This document shows positions 35,017 through 43,019 of a DNA stretch of 64,000 nucleotides, piece after piece. Where the stretch lies: positions 1-64,000 of the forward strand of contig JBEPUW010000006.1 in assembly GCA_041691315.1 (NCBI GenBank), given 5' to 3'. Source of the stretch: Poindextera sp041691315. Its GTDB lineage: Bacteria; Pseudomonadota; Alphaproteobacteria; Caulobacterales; Caulobacteraceae. A model generated the notes under the pieces. It was not told the origin of the DNA. It did no database searches and saw nothing but the letters and a program-made list of their open reading frames with translations. The position numbers were made by a program, and so were the translations under genes. Every line of letters begins with the position of its first letter. Positions within the stretch are counted from its first letter, which is position 1.

Positions 35017-35942
35017 GGCCGGATCACGATGATTTTGGATTGAATCAATCCAAAATCATAAACGTGATCGATTCCCAAGAGTTAGAGCGGGTTGCGGGCG
35101 GAAAACCGCTTCGCGCTTTTCCTCAACCCGCTCTGGGCTGCGCTGCCGTCATGGGGGTGGTCAACGTCACGCCCGACAGCTTCTCGGACGGCGGGCGGTT
35201 CTTTGAGACGGGGGACGCTGTCGCTCACGCGCTAGCCCTGATCGCGGCCGGCGCCGACAGCCTCGACATCGGTGCGGAATCCACTCGGCCCGGCGCCGAG
35301 CCGATCGCGGTCGCCGACGAACTGGCCCGGGTCATCCCTGTGATCGCGGCGATCCGCGCCGAGAGTGGCATTCCCCTCTCCGTCGACACCATGAAGCCCG
35401 AGGTCGCGGTTGCGGCCGTCGCGGCAGGCGCGACCCTGTGGAACGACGTCACCGCGCTCAGCTGGCGGGGCGACAGCCTGGCCACGGCCGCCGAACTGGG
35501 CTGCGGCGTGGTGCTGATGCACATGCGGGGCGAGCCGCGCACCATGCAGGCCGCGCCGGCCTATGTGGACGTGGTCGCCGAGGTCGCAGCCTTTCTGGCC
35601 GCGCGGGCGGACGCCGCCATGGCGGCGGGGGTGGCCCGCGACCGGATCTGGCTCGATCCCGGCATTGGCTTTGGCAAGACCGGCCGGCACAGCCTGACCC
35701 TGCTGGCGCATCTGGACCGCATCGTCGCGCTTGGCTTCCCGGTCCTGCTCGGGGCCAGCCGCAAGAGCTTCCTTGGCACGATCGATCGCGCCGCGACCGG
35801 CCCCGAGGATCGGCTGGGCGGCTCCTTGGCCGCGGCCCTGGCCGGCGCGGCGGCGGGGGTGGCGGCGGTGCGCGTCCACGACGTGCGCGAGACCGTGCAG
35901 GCGCTGGCGGTGCGGGCGGCGATCGAGGCGGCCGGCACGTGA
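35013..35942 (+). CDS. folP: Dihydropteroate synthase
   Basis: Condenses p-aminobenzoate with pterin pyrophosphate. The barrel shows MGVVNVTPDSFSDGG, AAGADSLDIGAESTRPGAEP, ILLMHMRG-like text reading VVLMHMRGEPRTM, WLDPGIGFGKTGRHSL and VLLGASRKSFLG. The shortest family start is the ATG at 35151, but homologues have 10-20 residues before that motif. The only frame supplying them begins at a GTG overlapping the ftsH stop (35013) and runs through a double-hairpin repeat. I give the long form and mark the N-terminus as uncertain; the true start may be 35151 or a GTG near 35064. Confidence 0.88.
35022..35134. repeat. Double-hairpin element between ftsH and folP
   Basis: The first palindrome (35022-35069) has GATCACG/CGTGATC ends and the inner stem ATTTTGGATTG-aat-CAATCCAAAAT. 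The second (35084-35134) has AGAGCGGGTTG/CAACCCGCTCT ends and a loop with GGAAAA and TTTTCC. On the opposite strand the order and the loop text (AGG.GAAAG near one arm, CCGCCCG near the other) match the tolQ-tolR element at 27278-27392, but the stem bases differ in a pairing-preserving way. Confidence 0.85.
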
Positions 35943-36727
35943 GCGGCCGCGTCCTCGCCATCGGCGGCTCGGACTCCAGCGGCGGCGCGGGCGTACAGGC
36001 CGACATCAAGACCATCACCCTGCTTGGCGGCTATGCGGCCACCGCCATCACCGCGGTGACGGTGCAGGACACCCACGCCATCCACGCCGTCCACCCGGTC
36101 CCGCCAGACCTGATCATCGCCCAGGCCCGCGCGGTGCTGGACGACATCGGCGCCGACGCGATCAAGACCGGCATGCTGGGCTCGCGCGCCGTCGTCGAGG
36201 CACTGGCCGAGCTGCTCGCCGGCGTCGCGGTTCCGATCGTGGTCGATCCGGTGATGGCGGCCACCACCGGCGCCGCCTTGCTCGATGACGACGCCATCGA
36301 GGCATTGCGCGCGCGCCTGATCCCGTTGGCCGCCCTTTTGACTCCGAACGCGCCGGAGGCCGAACGGCTGACCGGCCTCGCTGTCGCGACCACCGACGAC
36401 CTGCGGCGGGCCGGCGAGGCCATGCTGCGCATAGGCGCGCGGGCGGTGCTGATGAAGGGCGGTCACGTGCCGGGTGAAGCGGTGATCGACATCCTGATGA
36501 CGGCCGCGGGTGAAACCCTGTTCAGCAGCGCGCGGGTCGACACCCGCCATGGCCACGGCACCGGCTGCACCCTGGCCTCGGCCTGCGCCACCGGTCTGGC
36601 CCAGGGGCTCGACCCGCCAGCGGCCGTCCGCCGCGCCCACGCCTTTGTCGCCGAAGCCATTCGCCGCGCGCCCGGCCTCGGCGGTGGTCGTGGCCCCATC
36701 GATCACGGCTGGTCCCTGCGCGGCTGA
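35939..36727 (+). CDS. thiD: Hydroxymethylpyrimidine/phosphomethylpyrimidine kinase
   Basis: Phosphorylates HMP twice to feed ThiE. In 262 residues it shows the ribokinase-fold N-terminus LAIGGSDSSGGAGVQADIKT, AIKTGMLGS, VVDPVMAATTG, LTPNAPEAERLTG and the anion-hole motif HGHGTGCTLASA near residue 205. It starts with a GTG that overlaps the folP stop (GTGA), so it is coupled to folP. The thiE partner is at 8786. Confidence 0.93.
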   Translation: MSGRVLAIGGSDSSGGAGVQADIKTITLLGGYAATAITAVTVQDTHAIHAVHPVPPDLIIAQARAVLDDIGADAIKTGMLGSRAVVEALAELLAGVAVPIVVDPVMAATTGAALLDDDAIEALRARLIPLAALLTPNAPEAERLTGLAVATTDDLRRAGEAMLRIGARAVLMKGGHVPGEAVIDILMTAAGETLFSSARVDTRHGHGTGCTLASACATGLAQGLDPPAAVRRAHAFVAEAIRRAPGLGGGRGPIDHGWSLRG

Positions 36728-36791
36728 TCCGTCTCGCGCCGGCGTCTCGCGACTGGTAATCACGCTCAAGCTTGGTGGGAGACGGAGACCG

Positions 36792-37484
36792 ATGAGGGCG
36801 GTGATCCTGACGCTTGCGGCCCTCGGCTGCCTTGGGCTCACCGATACGGCGCGGGCTCAGCCGGCGCAACCCGGCCACTATCTCTGCACCGGCGGCGACG
36901 TGGCGGGCCAGCTGGCCGCGGTGGAGGTCAGCCTCAAGGTGGACGAGACCGGCGCGGTCCTGGGGACCTGGGCGACATGGTCGCTCGGCGGCGACGACAT
37001 CGTGCATGCGCCGGCCGTGCAGTTCGACTATCCGGTGACCAATGGCGCGCCGAGCCGATGGCCGGACAGGCTGAGCGTGCTGGCGGTCGCCGGCATGGCC
37101 CCGCCGCCAAAAGCGATGACGGCCAGGATCGTCCTCAGCGTCAACGGCGCCGAAAAGGCCAGCCGGCCCTGGGGTCTCTATGCCAAGGCGCGCGCTGGCC
37201 TGATCGCGGCGCCGAAAGATGCGGTCGGCTTCTTCAGCTCGATTCCGTTCTATCCGGACCAAGCCCATCCGGCGGACGGACTGGGGCAGGTGCTGCACGC
37301 GGCCGGGGACCCCGACGCCAAGCTGGCCGTGAGCATCGTCGGCGACGATGGCGCGGTCCTGGGCACGGCGACCTACGGCATCGATCAGCCCGCGGTGCGT
37401 TCGCGGGCCAAGATCGAGGCCGCCCTCGCAGGGGCCCTGGCCAAGGCCAAGACGCCAGCCCAATGTCAGATACAGACCGATTGA
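36792..37484 (+). CDS. Secreted protein of unknown function
   Basis: A 230-residue protein with a clear signal peptide (MRAVILTLAALGCLGLTDTARA, cleavage near residue 22). The mature part begins QPAQPGHYLCTGG and seems to be two beta-rich halves with no motif I recognise. It has two cysteines, one near each end (YLCTGG and AQCQIQ), that could form a disulfide. The C-terminus overlaps the next gene by 22 bases, so the two are co-transcribed. No function can be assigned. Confidence 0.75.
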   Translation: MRAVILTLAALGCLGLTDTARAQPAQPGHYLCTGGDVAGQLAAVEVSLKVDETGAVLGTWATWSLGGDDIVHAPAVQFDYPVTNGAPSRWPDRLSVLAVAGMAPPPKAMTARIVLSVNGAEKASRPWGLYAKARAGLIAAPKDAVGFFSSIPFYPDQAHPADGLGQVLHAAGDPDAKLAVSIVGDDGAVLGTATYGIDQPAVRSRAKIEAALAGALAKAKTPAQCQIQTD

Positions 37485-38053
37485 ACGGCGGCTTGGCCGC
37501 GTGTCTGGACGATATCCTGCGCGTCACGCCGAACCTGATGACGGTGCTCGGAGTCGCGCGCGATCTCGACCTGCCCGACTGGCTGCTCACAGCCGGGGCG
37601 ATCTATCAGCCGGTTCTGAACCACCTGACCGGCCGGCCGCTCGATTTTGCGATCAAGGATTACGACCTGGCCTATTTCGACGCCGCGGACCTGTCCTATG
37701 GGGCCGAGGACGTGGTGATCCATCGCGCCGCCGCGGCCTTCGAGCCGCCCTTGCGCGACAAGATCGAGGTGAGAAACCAGGCGCGCGTGCATCTGTGGTT
37801 TGAAGACCATTATGGCGAGGCCTACGCGCCGCTGTCGTGCAGCGCCGAGGCGCTGAGCCGCTTCACCGCGCCGCTGTTCGCCGTCGGGGTGCGGCTGGAA
37901 GCGAACGGCCGCCTGCACGTCGAGGCGCCGTTCGGGCTGGACGATCTGTTCGGCCTGCGCCTGCGGCCCAACCCCTCGCATGCGACCGACGGTTTCGAAA
38001 GCACGGCGCGGCGAACGACATCCAGCTGGCCGGAGGTGAGGATCGAGCTTTAG
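37463..38053 (+). CDS. Nucleotidyltransferase family protein (PF06042-like)
   Basis: A 196-residue cytoplasmic protein. The region WLLTAGAIYQPVLNHLTGRPLDFAIKDYDLAYFD (residues about 36-69) fits the NTP_transf_6 family, in which a GxIxxxVWN-like start and the acidic KDYDLAYFD pair form the nucleotidyltransferase core. The later text VRNQARVHLWFEDHYGEAYAPLSCSAEAL is also typical. The GAIYQPVLN text lacks the usual W of GxVxNxVWD, so activity is not certain. Family members have no assigned substrate. Its stop overlaps the convergent GNAT gene by four bases. Confidence 0.78.
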   Translation: MSDTDRLNGGLAACLDDILRVTPNLMTVLGVARDLDLPDWLLTAGAIYQPVLNHLTGRPLDFAIKDYDLAYFDAADLSYGAEDVVIHRAAAAFEPPLRDKIEVRNQARVHLWFEDHYGEAYAPLSCSAEALSRFTAPLFAVGVRLEANGRLHVEAPFGLDDLFGLRLRPNPSHATDGFESTARRTTSSWPEVRIEL

Positions 38054-38505
38054 GTCCGGTAGACCTCGCGGTTGCGGATCTCCATCCAGCGATCGACGCC
38101 GGTGAGGCCGGTGAAGCCGAAGCCGGCATAGAGGCCGTGGGCGTCGCGGGTGGCCAGGTGCAGCCGCCGGAAACCCTGCAGGTCGGGGTGGGCCATCAGA
38201 TAGGCCATCAGCGCCTTGCCCAGGCCCTTGCCCCGGTGAGCCTCGCCGACAAAGACGTCGCAGATCCAGCCAAAGGTCGCCCGGTCGGTGACCACGCGCG
38301 CCATGGCGGCCATGTCGCCATCATCAGCATAGACGCCGATGGTCAGGCTGTTCACCAACGCCTTTTTGAACACGGCCAAGGGAATGCCTTGCGCCCAATA
38401 GCTCTCGCCGCCGATCCAGTCATGGGCGCGGGCGAAGTCGAAGCGCGCGGGATCGTCGCTGATCGACCAGCCATCGTGGACGGTCTCGTGGATCGGAATG
38501 CCCAT
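38050..38505 (-). CDS. GNAT-family N-acetyltransferase
   Basis: A 151-residue acetyltransferase with the acetyl-CoA loop CDVFVGEAHRGKGLGKALMAYLM (residues about 82-104; the RGKGLG turn is the pyrophosphate site) and the C-terminal LYAGFGFTGL. The substrate is unknown. It starts four bases after the MocR-like regulator stop, so both are probably one transcript. Confidence 0.88.
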   Translation of the reverse strand: MGIPIHETVHDGWSISDDPARFDFARAHDWIGGESYWAQGIPLAVFKKALVNSLTIGVYADDGDMAAMARVVTDRATFGWICDVFVGEAHRGKGLGKALMAYLMAHPDLQGFRRLHLATRDAHGLYAGFGFTGLTGVDRWMEIRNREVYRT

Positions 38506-38509
38506 CGCC

Positions 38510-39895
38510 TCAGACCATGCCCAGCGCGCGGTCGGCGCGCTCGCTCACGGCGCGGCTGAGCGTCCGCAGACCCTGCTCCAGTACGGCCAGGCTGGGCGCG
38601 GCGCCGAGGCAGACCCGCAGGCCGTATTCGTGGCCGCCGGGGATGAAGGGCGCGCCGGGCGCGGTCACCTCGACCCCGTCGCGCAAGGCCCGGGCGGCGG
38701 CGCGCTCGGCGTCGAGCTCGCTCATCGGCAGCCAGAGGTGGGTGGCGGCGCGGTTGGCCGGTGGCTCGGCCGCGGATCCCAGAATCTCAACGGCCAGGCG
38801 GGCGCGGTCGGTCAGCTCCCGGCGGTGCTGGCTGAGGATGTCGGCGGCGGTCCCGTCCTCGAGCCACTGGGTGGCCACCAGCGCGCCCAGGCTGGGCGCG
38901 CCGAAGGCGATGGCGCGCAACGCGCTCAACGACCGGCCCCGCCAATCGTCGCCGATGGGTGGAACGCAGTAGCCAACCCGCAGCCCAGGCGCGAGGCTCT
39001 TGGAGAGGCCGCTGACATAGAAGACCCGCTCCGGGGCCAGGGTCGCCAGCGGCGGCAGGCCCAACTCGCTGGCATAGGCGCCATAGAGGTCGTCCTCAAC
39101 GAGCACGAGGTCGCGCTTGCGGGCGACCTCGACGAGGGCTTGGCGGCGTGCGAGCCCCATGATCCGCGCGGTCGGGTTCTGTACCGGCAGCAGATAGGCG
39201 ACGCGCGCGCCGCTGCCGACGGCGGCTTCGTCGAGGGCCGCGGGCGTCAGGCCCTCGGCGTCCATGCCGGCGGGAACCAACCGGTAGTCCATGTGCGCGG
39301 CCAGAGCCTTGACGCCAGTGAAACTGGCCGCCTCGACGATCAGGCTGGCGCCCGGCCGGCAAGCGGCGCCGATGCCGACGGCGAAGGCCTGCTGAGCGCC
39401 GCTGGTGACGATCAGCCGGCGCCAGTCCAGGTCAGGCCAGTTGGCGGTGGCCATCAGCCAGTCGGCGGCCGCCCGTCTATGCGCCTCGGCGCCGCCTGTC
39501 GTGGGGTAGTCGAGATAGGAGAGCAGGTCGCCGCGCTGACGCAGGCACCCCAGGGTTTCGGCCAGGCGCGCCCGGGCCGGAGCAGACGGCGGCAGGTTGC
39601 GGGCGAGATCAATCGGGCCCCGGTTCGACGCGAAATCCGCGCCGCGCATGGATGGCTCGGCGATGAAGCTGCCTCGGCCGACATGGGCGGTGACCAGACC
39701 CTGATACTCGGCCGCCGCATAGGCCCGCGTCACGGCGCCGACGCCGACGCCGAGCAACTCGGCCAGCCGCCGGTGGGTGGGCAGTTTCGCGCCCGGGGTC
39801 AGCACGCCGCGCGCGACGTCGGCCTGCAACGCCGCGGCGATGCGCTCGTGGATATAGCCGTCGCCGGCCTCGATCTGGGGTCGCCATTCCGCCAT
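38510..39895 (-). CDS. MocR/GntR-type regulator with aminotransferase domain
   Basis: A 461-residue fusion. Residues 1-75 are a GntR winged helix (IHERIAAALQADVARGVLTPGAKLPTHRRLAELLGVGVGAVTRAYAAAEYQGLV). The rest is a fold-I aminotransferase domain with the PLP lysine in VFYVSGLSKSLAPGLRVGY near residue 297. MocR regulators sense PLP or an amino compound and usually control a divergent gene, here the PhzF-family gene. A palindromic operator candidate lies just upstream of its start. Confidence 0.92.
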   Translation of the reverse strand: MAEWRPQIEAGDGYIHERIAAALQADVARGVLTPGAKLPTHRRLAELLGVGVGAVTRAYAAAEYQGLVTAHVGRGSFIAEPSMRGADFASNRGPIDLARNLPPSAPARARLAETLGCLRQRGDLLSYLDYPTTGGAEAHRRAAADWLMATANWPDLDWRRLIVTSGAQQAFAVGIGAACRPGASLIVEAASFTGVKALAAHMDYRLVPAGMDAEGLTPAALDEAAVGSGARVAYLLPVQNPTARIMGLARRQALVEVARKRDLVLVEDDLYGAYASELGLPPLATLAPERVFYVSGLSKSLAPGLRVGYCVPPIGDDWRGRSLSALRAIAFGAPSLGALVATQWLEDGTAADILSQHRRELTDRARLAVEILGSAAEPPANRAATHLWLPMSELDAERAAARALRDGVEVTAPGAPFIPGGHEYGLRVCLGAAPSLAVLEQGLRTLSRAVSERADRALGMV

Positions 39896-39908
39896 TGCGG
39901 GCCTCTCA

Positions 39909-39923
39909 TTGTCATCGTGACAA
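39909..39923. promoter_or_regulatory. Operator candidate between MocR and PhzF genes
   Basis: A perfect inverted repeat TTGTCA-TCG-TGACAA, 14 bases upstream of the MocR-like start and about 75 bases from the PhzF start. GntR-family proteins bind such short dyads. The 100-base gap is much more AT-rich than its surroundings, as expected for a promoter pair. Confidence 0.5.
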
Positions 39924-39996
39924 TATATGAATTGACCGACAGATCAATATGCGGAATTGAATTGATATTGATTTTTTATTGTCTCGGATCATTGCC

Positions 39997-40809
39997 ATGC
40001 GCCAGTGGACCATCGACGCCTTCGCCTCAGGCCCTTTCATGGGTAACCCCGCCTGCGTGGTCGAACCCTTCGACGCCTGGCCGGACTCCGCCTGGATGCA
40101 GGCCCTGGCCGGCGAGAACAACCAGGCGGAGACCGCCTTTCTGCTGCGCACAGCCGATCCGGCCCGATTCGGCTTGCGCTGGATGACGCCGACCATCGAG
40201 GTACCCCTCTGTGGCCACGCCACTCTTGCCTCGGCCCACACCCTGTTCGAGGAACTGGGCGTCGCGGCGCCGGCCCTGGCCTTCGACACCCAGTCGGGCC
40301 CGCTCGGCGTGCGCCGGGCGGGGGCACGGCTGGAGATGGACTTTCCGGCCGACAGGCCAAGCCGCATCGAGACGCCGACGGGTCTTGCCGAGGCGCTAGG
40401 CGCCCAACAGGTCGAAGTCTGGGCTGGGCGGTTTCTGGTTGCGGTTCTGGCCGACGAGGCCGAGGTGCGCGGTTTGAAGCCCGACCTGGGCGCCCTGCAA
40501 TCGATCTCCAGTGCGGCGACGCACGGACGCGGCAATGTCGGCGTCGCCGCCTCGGCCGCGCCGGGTGGCGCCTGCGACGTCGTCGATCGGTTCTTCGCGC
40601 CCGGCTCCGGCATTCCCGAAGACCCGGCCACCGGCGGCCTGCACTGCAGTCTGGCGCCCCTGTTCGCCGACAAGCTGGGCAAGCCCTTGCTCCGATTCCA
40701 CCAAGCCTATCCCGGCCGCGGCGGCGATATCGAGGCCGAAATGGCCGGCGACCGGGTGTTGTTGCGCGGCTGCGCGATCACCGTCGCCGAAAGTCGGCTG
40801 AGGCTCTAG
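39997..40809 (+). CDS. PhzF-family epimerase/isomerase
   Basis: A 270-residue member of the PhzF (diaminopimelate-epimerase-like) family. The N-domain has TIDAFASGPFMGNPACVV, and the catalytic glutamate lies in NNQAETAFLL near residue 43. The C-domain has DRFFAPGSGIPEDPATGGLHCSLAPLF. The start at 39997 (MRQWTIDAF) is preferred over a TTG six codons earlier. Substrates vary across the family; here regulation by a PLP-domain protein suggests an amino-acid-related substrate. It is followed after four bases by a winged-helix gene. Confidence 0.92.
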   Translation: MRQWTIDAFASGPFMGNPACVVEPFDAWPDSAWMQALAGENNQAETAFLLRTADPARFGLRWMTPTIEVPLCGHATLASAHTLFEELGVAAPALAFDTQSGPLGVRRAGARLEMDFPADRPSRIETPTGLAEALGAQQVEVWAGRFLVAVLADEAEVRGLKPDLGALQSISSAATHGRGNVGVAASAAPGGACDVVDRFFAPGSGIPEDPATGGLHCSLAPLFADKLGKPLLRFHQAYPGRGGDIEAEMAGDRVLLRGCAITVAESRLRL

Positions 40810-40813
40810 GGCG

Positions 40814-41329
40814 ATGCGGGTTTTCGCCGATCAGTCTCCGATGATCGCGGCGCCGGCTCCAGCCGGGCGGCCGGTCAAGCTGGCGCGTGAAGCGGACTTT
40901 CGGCTGGGCGCGCTGCTGATCAAACCGTCTCGGCTGGAGGTGGTGGCCGGCGCTCGCCGCCAGTTGCTCGAGCCGCGGGTGATGCAGGTGCTGGTCGCGC
41001 TGGCGCGGATGCAGGACGAGGTGGTTTCCCGCGACGAGCTGATCGACGCCTGCTGGGGCGGGCGCATCGTCGGCGAAGACGCTATCAATCGCTGCATCAG
41101 CCGGCTGAGGCGCCTGGCGGAGACGCTCGACGGCGGTTTTGCCATTCAGACGGTGGCGCGGGTGGGCTATCGGCTCAACCCGGCGCCGCCCCAACAGCCG
41201 TTGTCGGGTTTCCGATCCTGGACGAGCGTCTGGAGCATTCGCTCGGCGCTTGTAGTCGCCGCGCGCCTGGCTGTGTCTAGTCCGCACAAAAACAAATGGG
41301 CTCGCCGAGCCGGGCGAGCCCATTCGTAG
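40814..41329 (+). CDS. OmpR/CadC-type winged-helix protein, short
   Basis: A 171-residue protein with one trans_reg_C winged helix (residues about 28-125: FRLGALLIKPSRLEVV, PRVMQVLVALARMQDEVVSRDELIDACWGGRIVGEDAINRCISRLRR, ARVGYRLNP). CadC/ToxR-like regulators normally continue into a membrane helix and a sensor domain. Here only a weakly hydrophobic stretch (SIRSALVVAARLAV) follows, and the last codons overlap a hairpin that serves the convergent gene. So it may be a truncated regulator or a soluble one. There is no receiver domain. Confidence 0.8.
   Translation: MRVFADQSPMIAAPAPAGRPVKLAREADFRLGALLIKPSRLEVVAGARRQLLEPRVMQVLVALARMQDEVVSRDELIDACWGGRIVGEDAINRCISRLRRLAETLDGGFAIQTVARVGYRLNPAPPQQPLSGFRSWTSVWSIRSALVVAARLAVSSPHKNKWARRAGRAHS
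41286..41324 (-). terminator. Rho-independent terminator of the His/Met-rich peptide gene
   Basis: A perfect 12-bp stem AATGGGCTCGCC/GGCGAGCCCATT with a 6-base loop. On the minus strand it is followed by TTTGTTTTTG. It lies 29 bases after the stop of the small minus-strand gene. On the plus strand it overlaps the end of the winged-helix gene, without a T-run on that side. Confidence 0.8.
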
Positions 41330-41352
41330 ACCTGGCCTCGCGGCCAGACCGG

Positions 41353-41532
41353 CTACATGTGGTGCATCGTGTCGTGATGCATCATCATGTGGTGGTGTAT
41401 CATGTGGTGACGCATCATCATGTGGTGACGCGTCATCATATGGTGACGCATCATCATGTGGTCGGCCGACGCCGTGGACGCGGAAAAAGCAACCGCGCCC
41501 AGGACGAGCAGTGATATTACAACTTTCTTCAT
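41353..41532 (-). CDS. Secreted His/Met-rich small peptide, probable metal binder
   Basis: A 59-codon gene. Residues 1-23 are a clean signal peptide (MKKVVISLLVLGAVAFSASTASA, cleavage after ASA; shown here as basic MKK, hydrophobic core, A-S-A end). The mature 36 residues contain 14 His and 14 Met, with only Arg, Thr, Ile and Asp besides, arranged as repeats of HHMMM-R-HHMM type. Such a chain should bind Cu(I), Ag(I) or Ni in the periplasm. A Shine-Dalgarno GAGGAA lies about 9 bases before the ATG, and a strong terminator follows. I recognise no named family. Its neighbours (winged-helix gene, serC) do not tell the metal. Confidence 0.82.
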   Translation of the reverse strand: MKKVVISLLVLGAVAFSASTASADHMMMRHHMMTRHHMMMRHHMIHHHMMMHHDTMHHM

Positions 41533-41700
41533 GGAGATATTCCTCAGGGGGTGTGTGGGCGTGGGGTCGGGCGATTTTGCATCGCTCGCGACGACGCTAG
41601 CTCATCAAACGCGAAGCTTGGTTAAACGTCACAAAATTAATCGCGTCTGCCTCGCGTCTGACAAATTCACTGGCCTTTGGGCCGGTTTGCTGTAAGCACC

Positions 41701-41748
41701 GCGCCGGGCCACGCCCTCCCAACGGGGCGCTGCTCATCTGAAAGGATG
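41701..41748 (+). promoter_or_regulatory. Structured leader of serC (possible serC RNA motif)
   Basis: Nested stems GCGCC/GGCGC (41701-41705 with 41726-41730) and GGGC-cac-GCCC (41706-41716) are followed by a small hairpin CATC-tgaaag-GATG (41735-41748) that holds the Shine-Dalgarno AAAGGA in its loop and stem, just before the serC ATG. Alphaproteobacterial serC genes are known to carry a conserved leader called the serC RNA motif. Position and layout fit; sequence identity was not checked. The rest of the gap 41533-41700 shows no gene. Confidence 0.45.
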
Positions 41749-41757
41749 GGACTTGAA

Positions 41758-42933
41758 ATGCATAATATCGCCAAGCCGGCCATGCGCCCGGCGCGCCCCC
41801 AATTTTCCTCAGGACCTACGGTCAAACACCCGGGTTGGCGGCTTGAAAACCTGCAAGCCGCGCCGCTTGGCCGTTCGCACCGCTCCAAGGTCGGCAAGGG
41901 CCGGCTGAAAGAGGCCATCGACCGCACCCGAGAGGTGCTGGAGGTGCCGGACGATTTCCTGATCGGCATCGTCCCGGCGTCCGACACCGGCGCGGTCGAG
42001 ATGGCCATGTGGTCGATGCTGGGGCCGTTGCCGGTCCAGGTCGCCGCCTGGGAGAGCTTCTCCAAGGACTGGGTGGTCGACATCATCGACCAGCTGAAGC
42101 TGCCCGGCGCCGAGGAGCTGACCGCGCCCTTCGGCCAGCTGCCGGATCTGAGCAAGGTGCGGCCCGACGCCGACCTGGTCTTCGCCTGGAACGGCACCAC
42201 GTCTGGCGTGCGCGTGCCCAACGCCGACTTCATCTCCGCCGACCGCAAGGGCATCGTCATCTGCGACGCCACCAGCGCCGCCTTCGCCCAGAAGCTCGAT
42301 TGGGCCAAGCTCGATGTGGTGACCTATTCCTGGCAGAAGGTGCTTGGCGGCGAGGCCGCCCACGGCATGCTGATCCTGTCGCCGCGCGCGGTGCAGCGGC
42401 TGGAAAGCTACACCCCGCCCTGGGCGCTGCCGAAGCTCTTCCGCATGACCAACAAGGGCAAGCTGTCACGCGACATCTTCGACGGCTCGACCATCAACAC
42501 GCCGTCGATGCTGTGCACCGAGGACTATCTCGACGCGCTGAAGTGGGTGTCGTCGATCGGCGGCCTCTCGGCCATGTATCGACGCGCCGACGAGAATGCG
42601 GCGGTCATCGCACGGTGGGCGCAAAAGACCCCGTGGATCGACTTCCTGGCCGAGGATCCGAAGACCCGCTCCAACACCGGCGTCTGCCTGAAGATCGTCG
42701 ACAGCCGCGTCACCTCGCTGCCGGCCGCCGGCCAGGCGGAGTTCGCCAAGAAGCTGTCGGATCTGCTGGAAAAGGAAGGCGTCGCCCTCGACGCCGCCGC
42801 CTATCGCGACGCGCCTCCGGGCCTGCGCATCTGGTGCGGCGGCGCGGTCGAGGTCTCGGATCTCGAGGCCCTGACGCCATGGCTCGACTGGGCCTTCGCC
42901 ACCGTCGCCGACGAGCTGCTCGAAACGGCTTGA
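41758..42933 (+). CDS. serC: Phosphoserine aminotransferase
   Basis: Second step of serine synthesis. The 391-residue chain belongs to the alphaproteobacterial SerC branch (RPARPQFSSGPTVKHPGW, PASDTGAVEMAMWSMLGP, VFAWNGTTSGVRVPNADFI). The PLP lysine is in VTYSWQKVLGGEAAHGML near residue 200. I start at the ATG at 41758; the in-frame ATG at 41746 sits inside the Shine-Dalgarno hairpin. serA follows after 104 bases. Confidence 0.96.
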   Translation: MHNIAKPAMRPARPQFSSGPTVKHPGWRLENLQAAPLGRSHRSKVGKGRLKEAIDRTREVLEVPDDFLIGIVPASDTGAVEMAMWSMLGPLPVQVAAWESFSKDWVVDIIDQLKLPGAEELTAPFGQLPDLSKVRPDADLVFAWNGTTSGVRVPNADFISADRKGIVICDATSAAFAQKLDWAKLDVVTYSWQKVLGGEAAHGMLILSPRAVQRLESYTPPWALPKLFRMTNKGKLSRDIFDGSTINTPSMLCTEDYLDALKWVSSIGGLSAMYRRADENAAVIARWAQKTPWIDFLAEDPKTRSNTGVCLKIVDSRVTSLPAAGQAEFAKKLSDLLEKEGVALDAAAYRDAPPGLRIWCGGAVEVSDLEALTPWLDWAFATVADELLETA

Positions 42934-42940
42934 GCCTTTG

Positions 42941-43019
42941 CCTCCTCCCCGCGTGGGAGGAGGCGCCTTTGCGCATTTCTCTTCTCAGTCCTCATCATCG
43001 CAAAGCTGCGGAGAGGACT
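42941..43019 (+). promoter_or_regulatory. Two stems in the serC-serA gap
   Basis: A strong stem CCTCCTCCC-cgcgt-GGGAGGAGG lies right after serC. A second inverted repeat AGTCCTC (42987-42993) / GAGGACT (43013-43019) ends 18 bases before the serA ATG. They could be an attenuator or simply a processing site; there is no T-run directly after either stem. Confidence 0.35.

Noticed and set aside
41296..41514. Plus-strand open frame also rich in His, opposite the metal-peptide gene
   Set aside because: CAT/GTG triplets give His or Met on both strands. Only the minus frame has a signal peptide, a Shine-Dalgarno site and a terminator in the right place.
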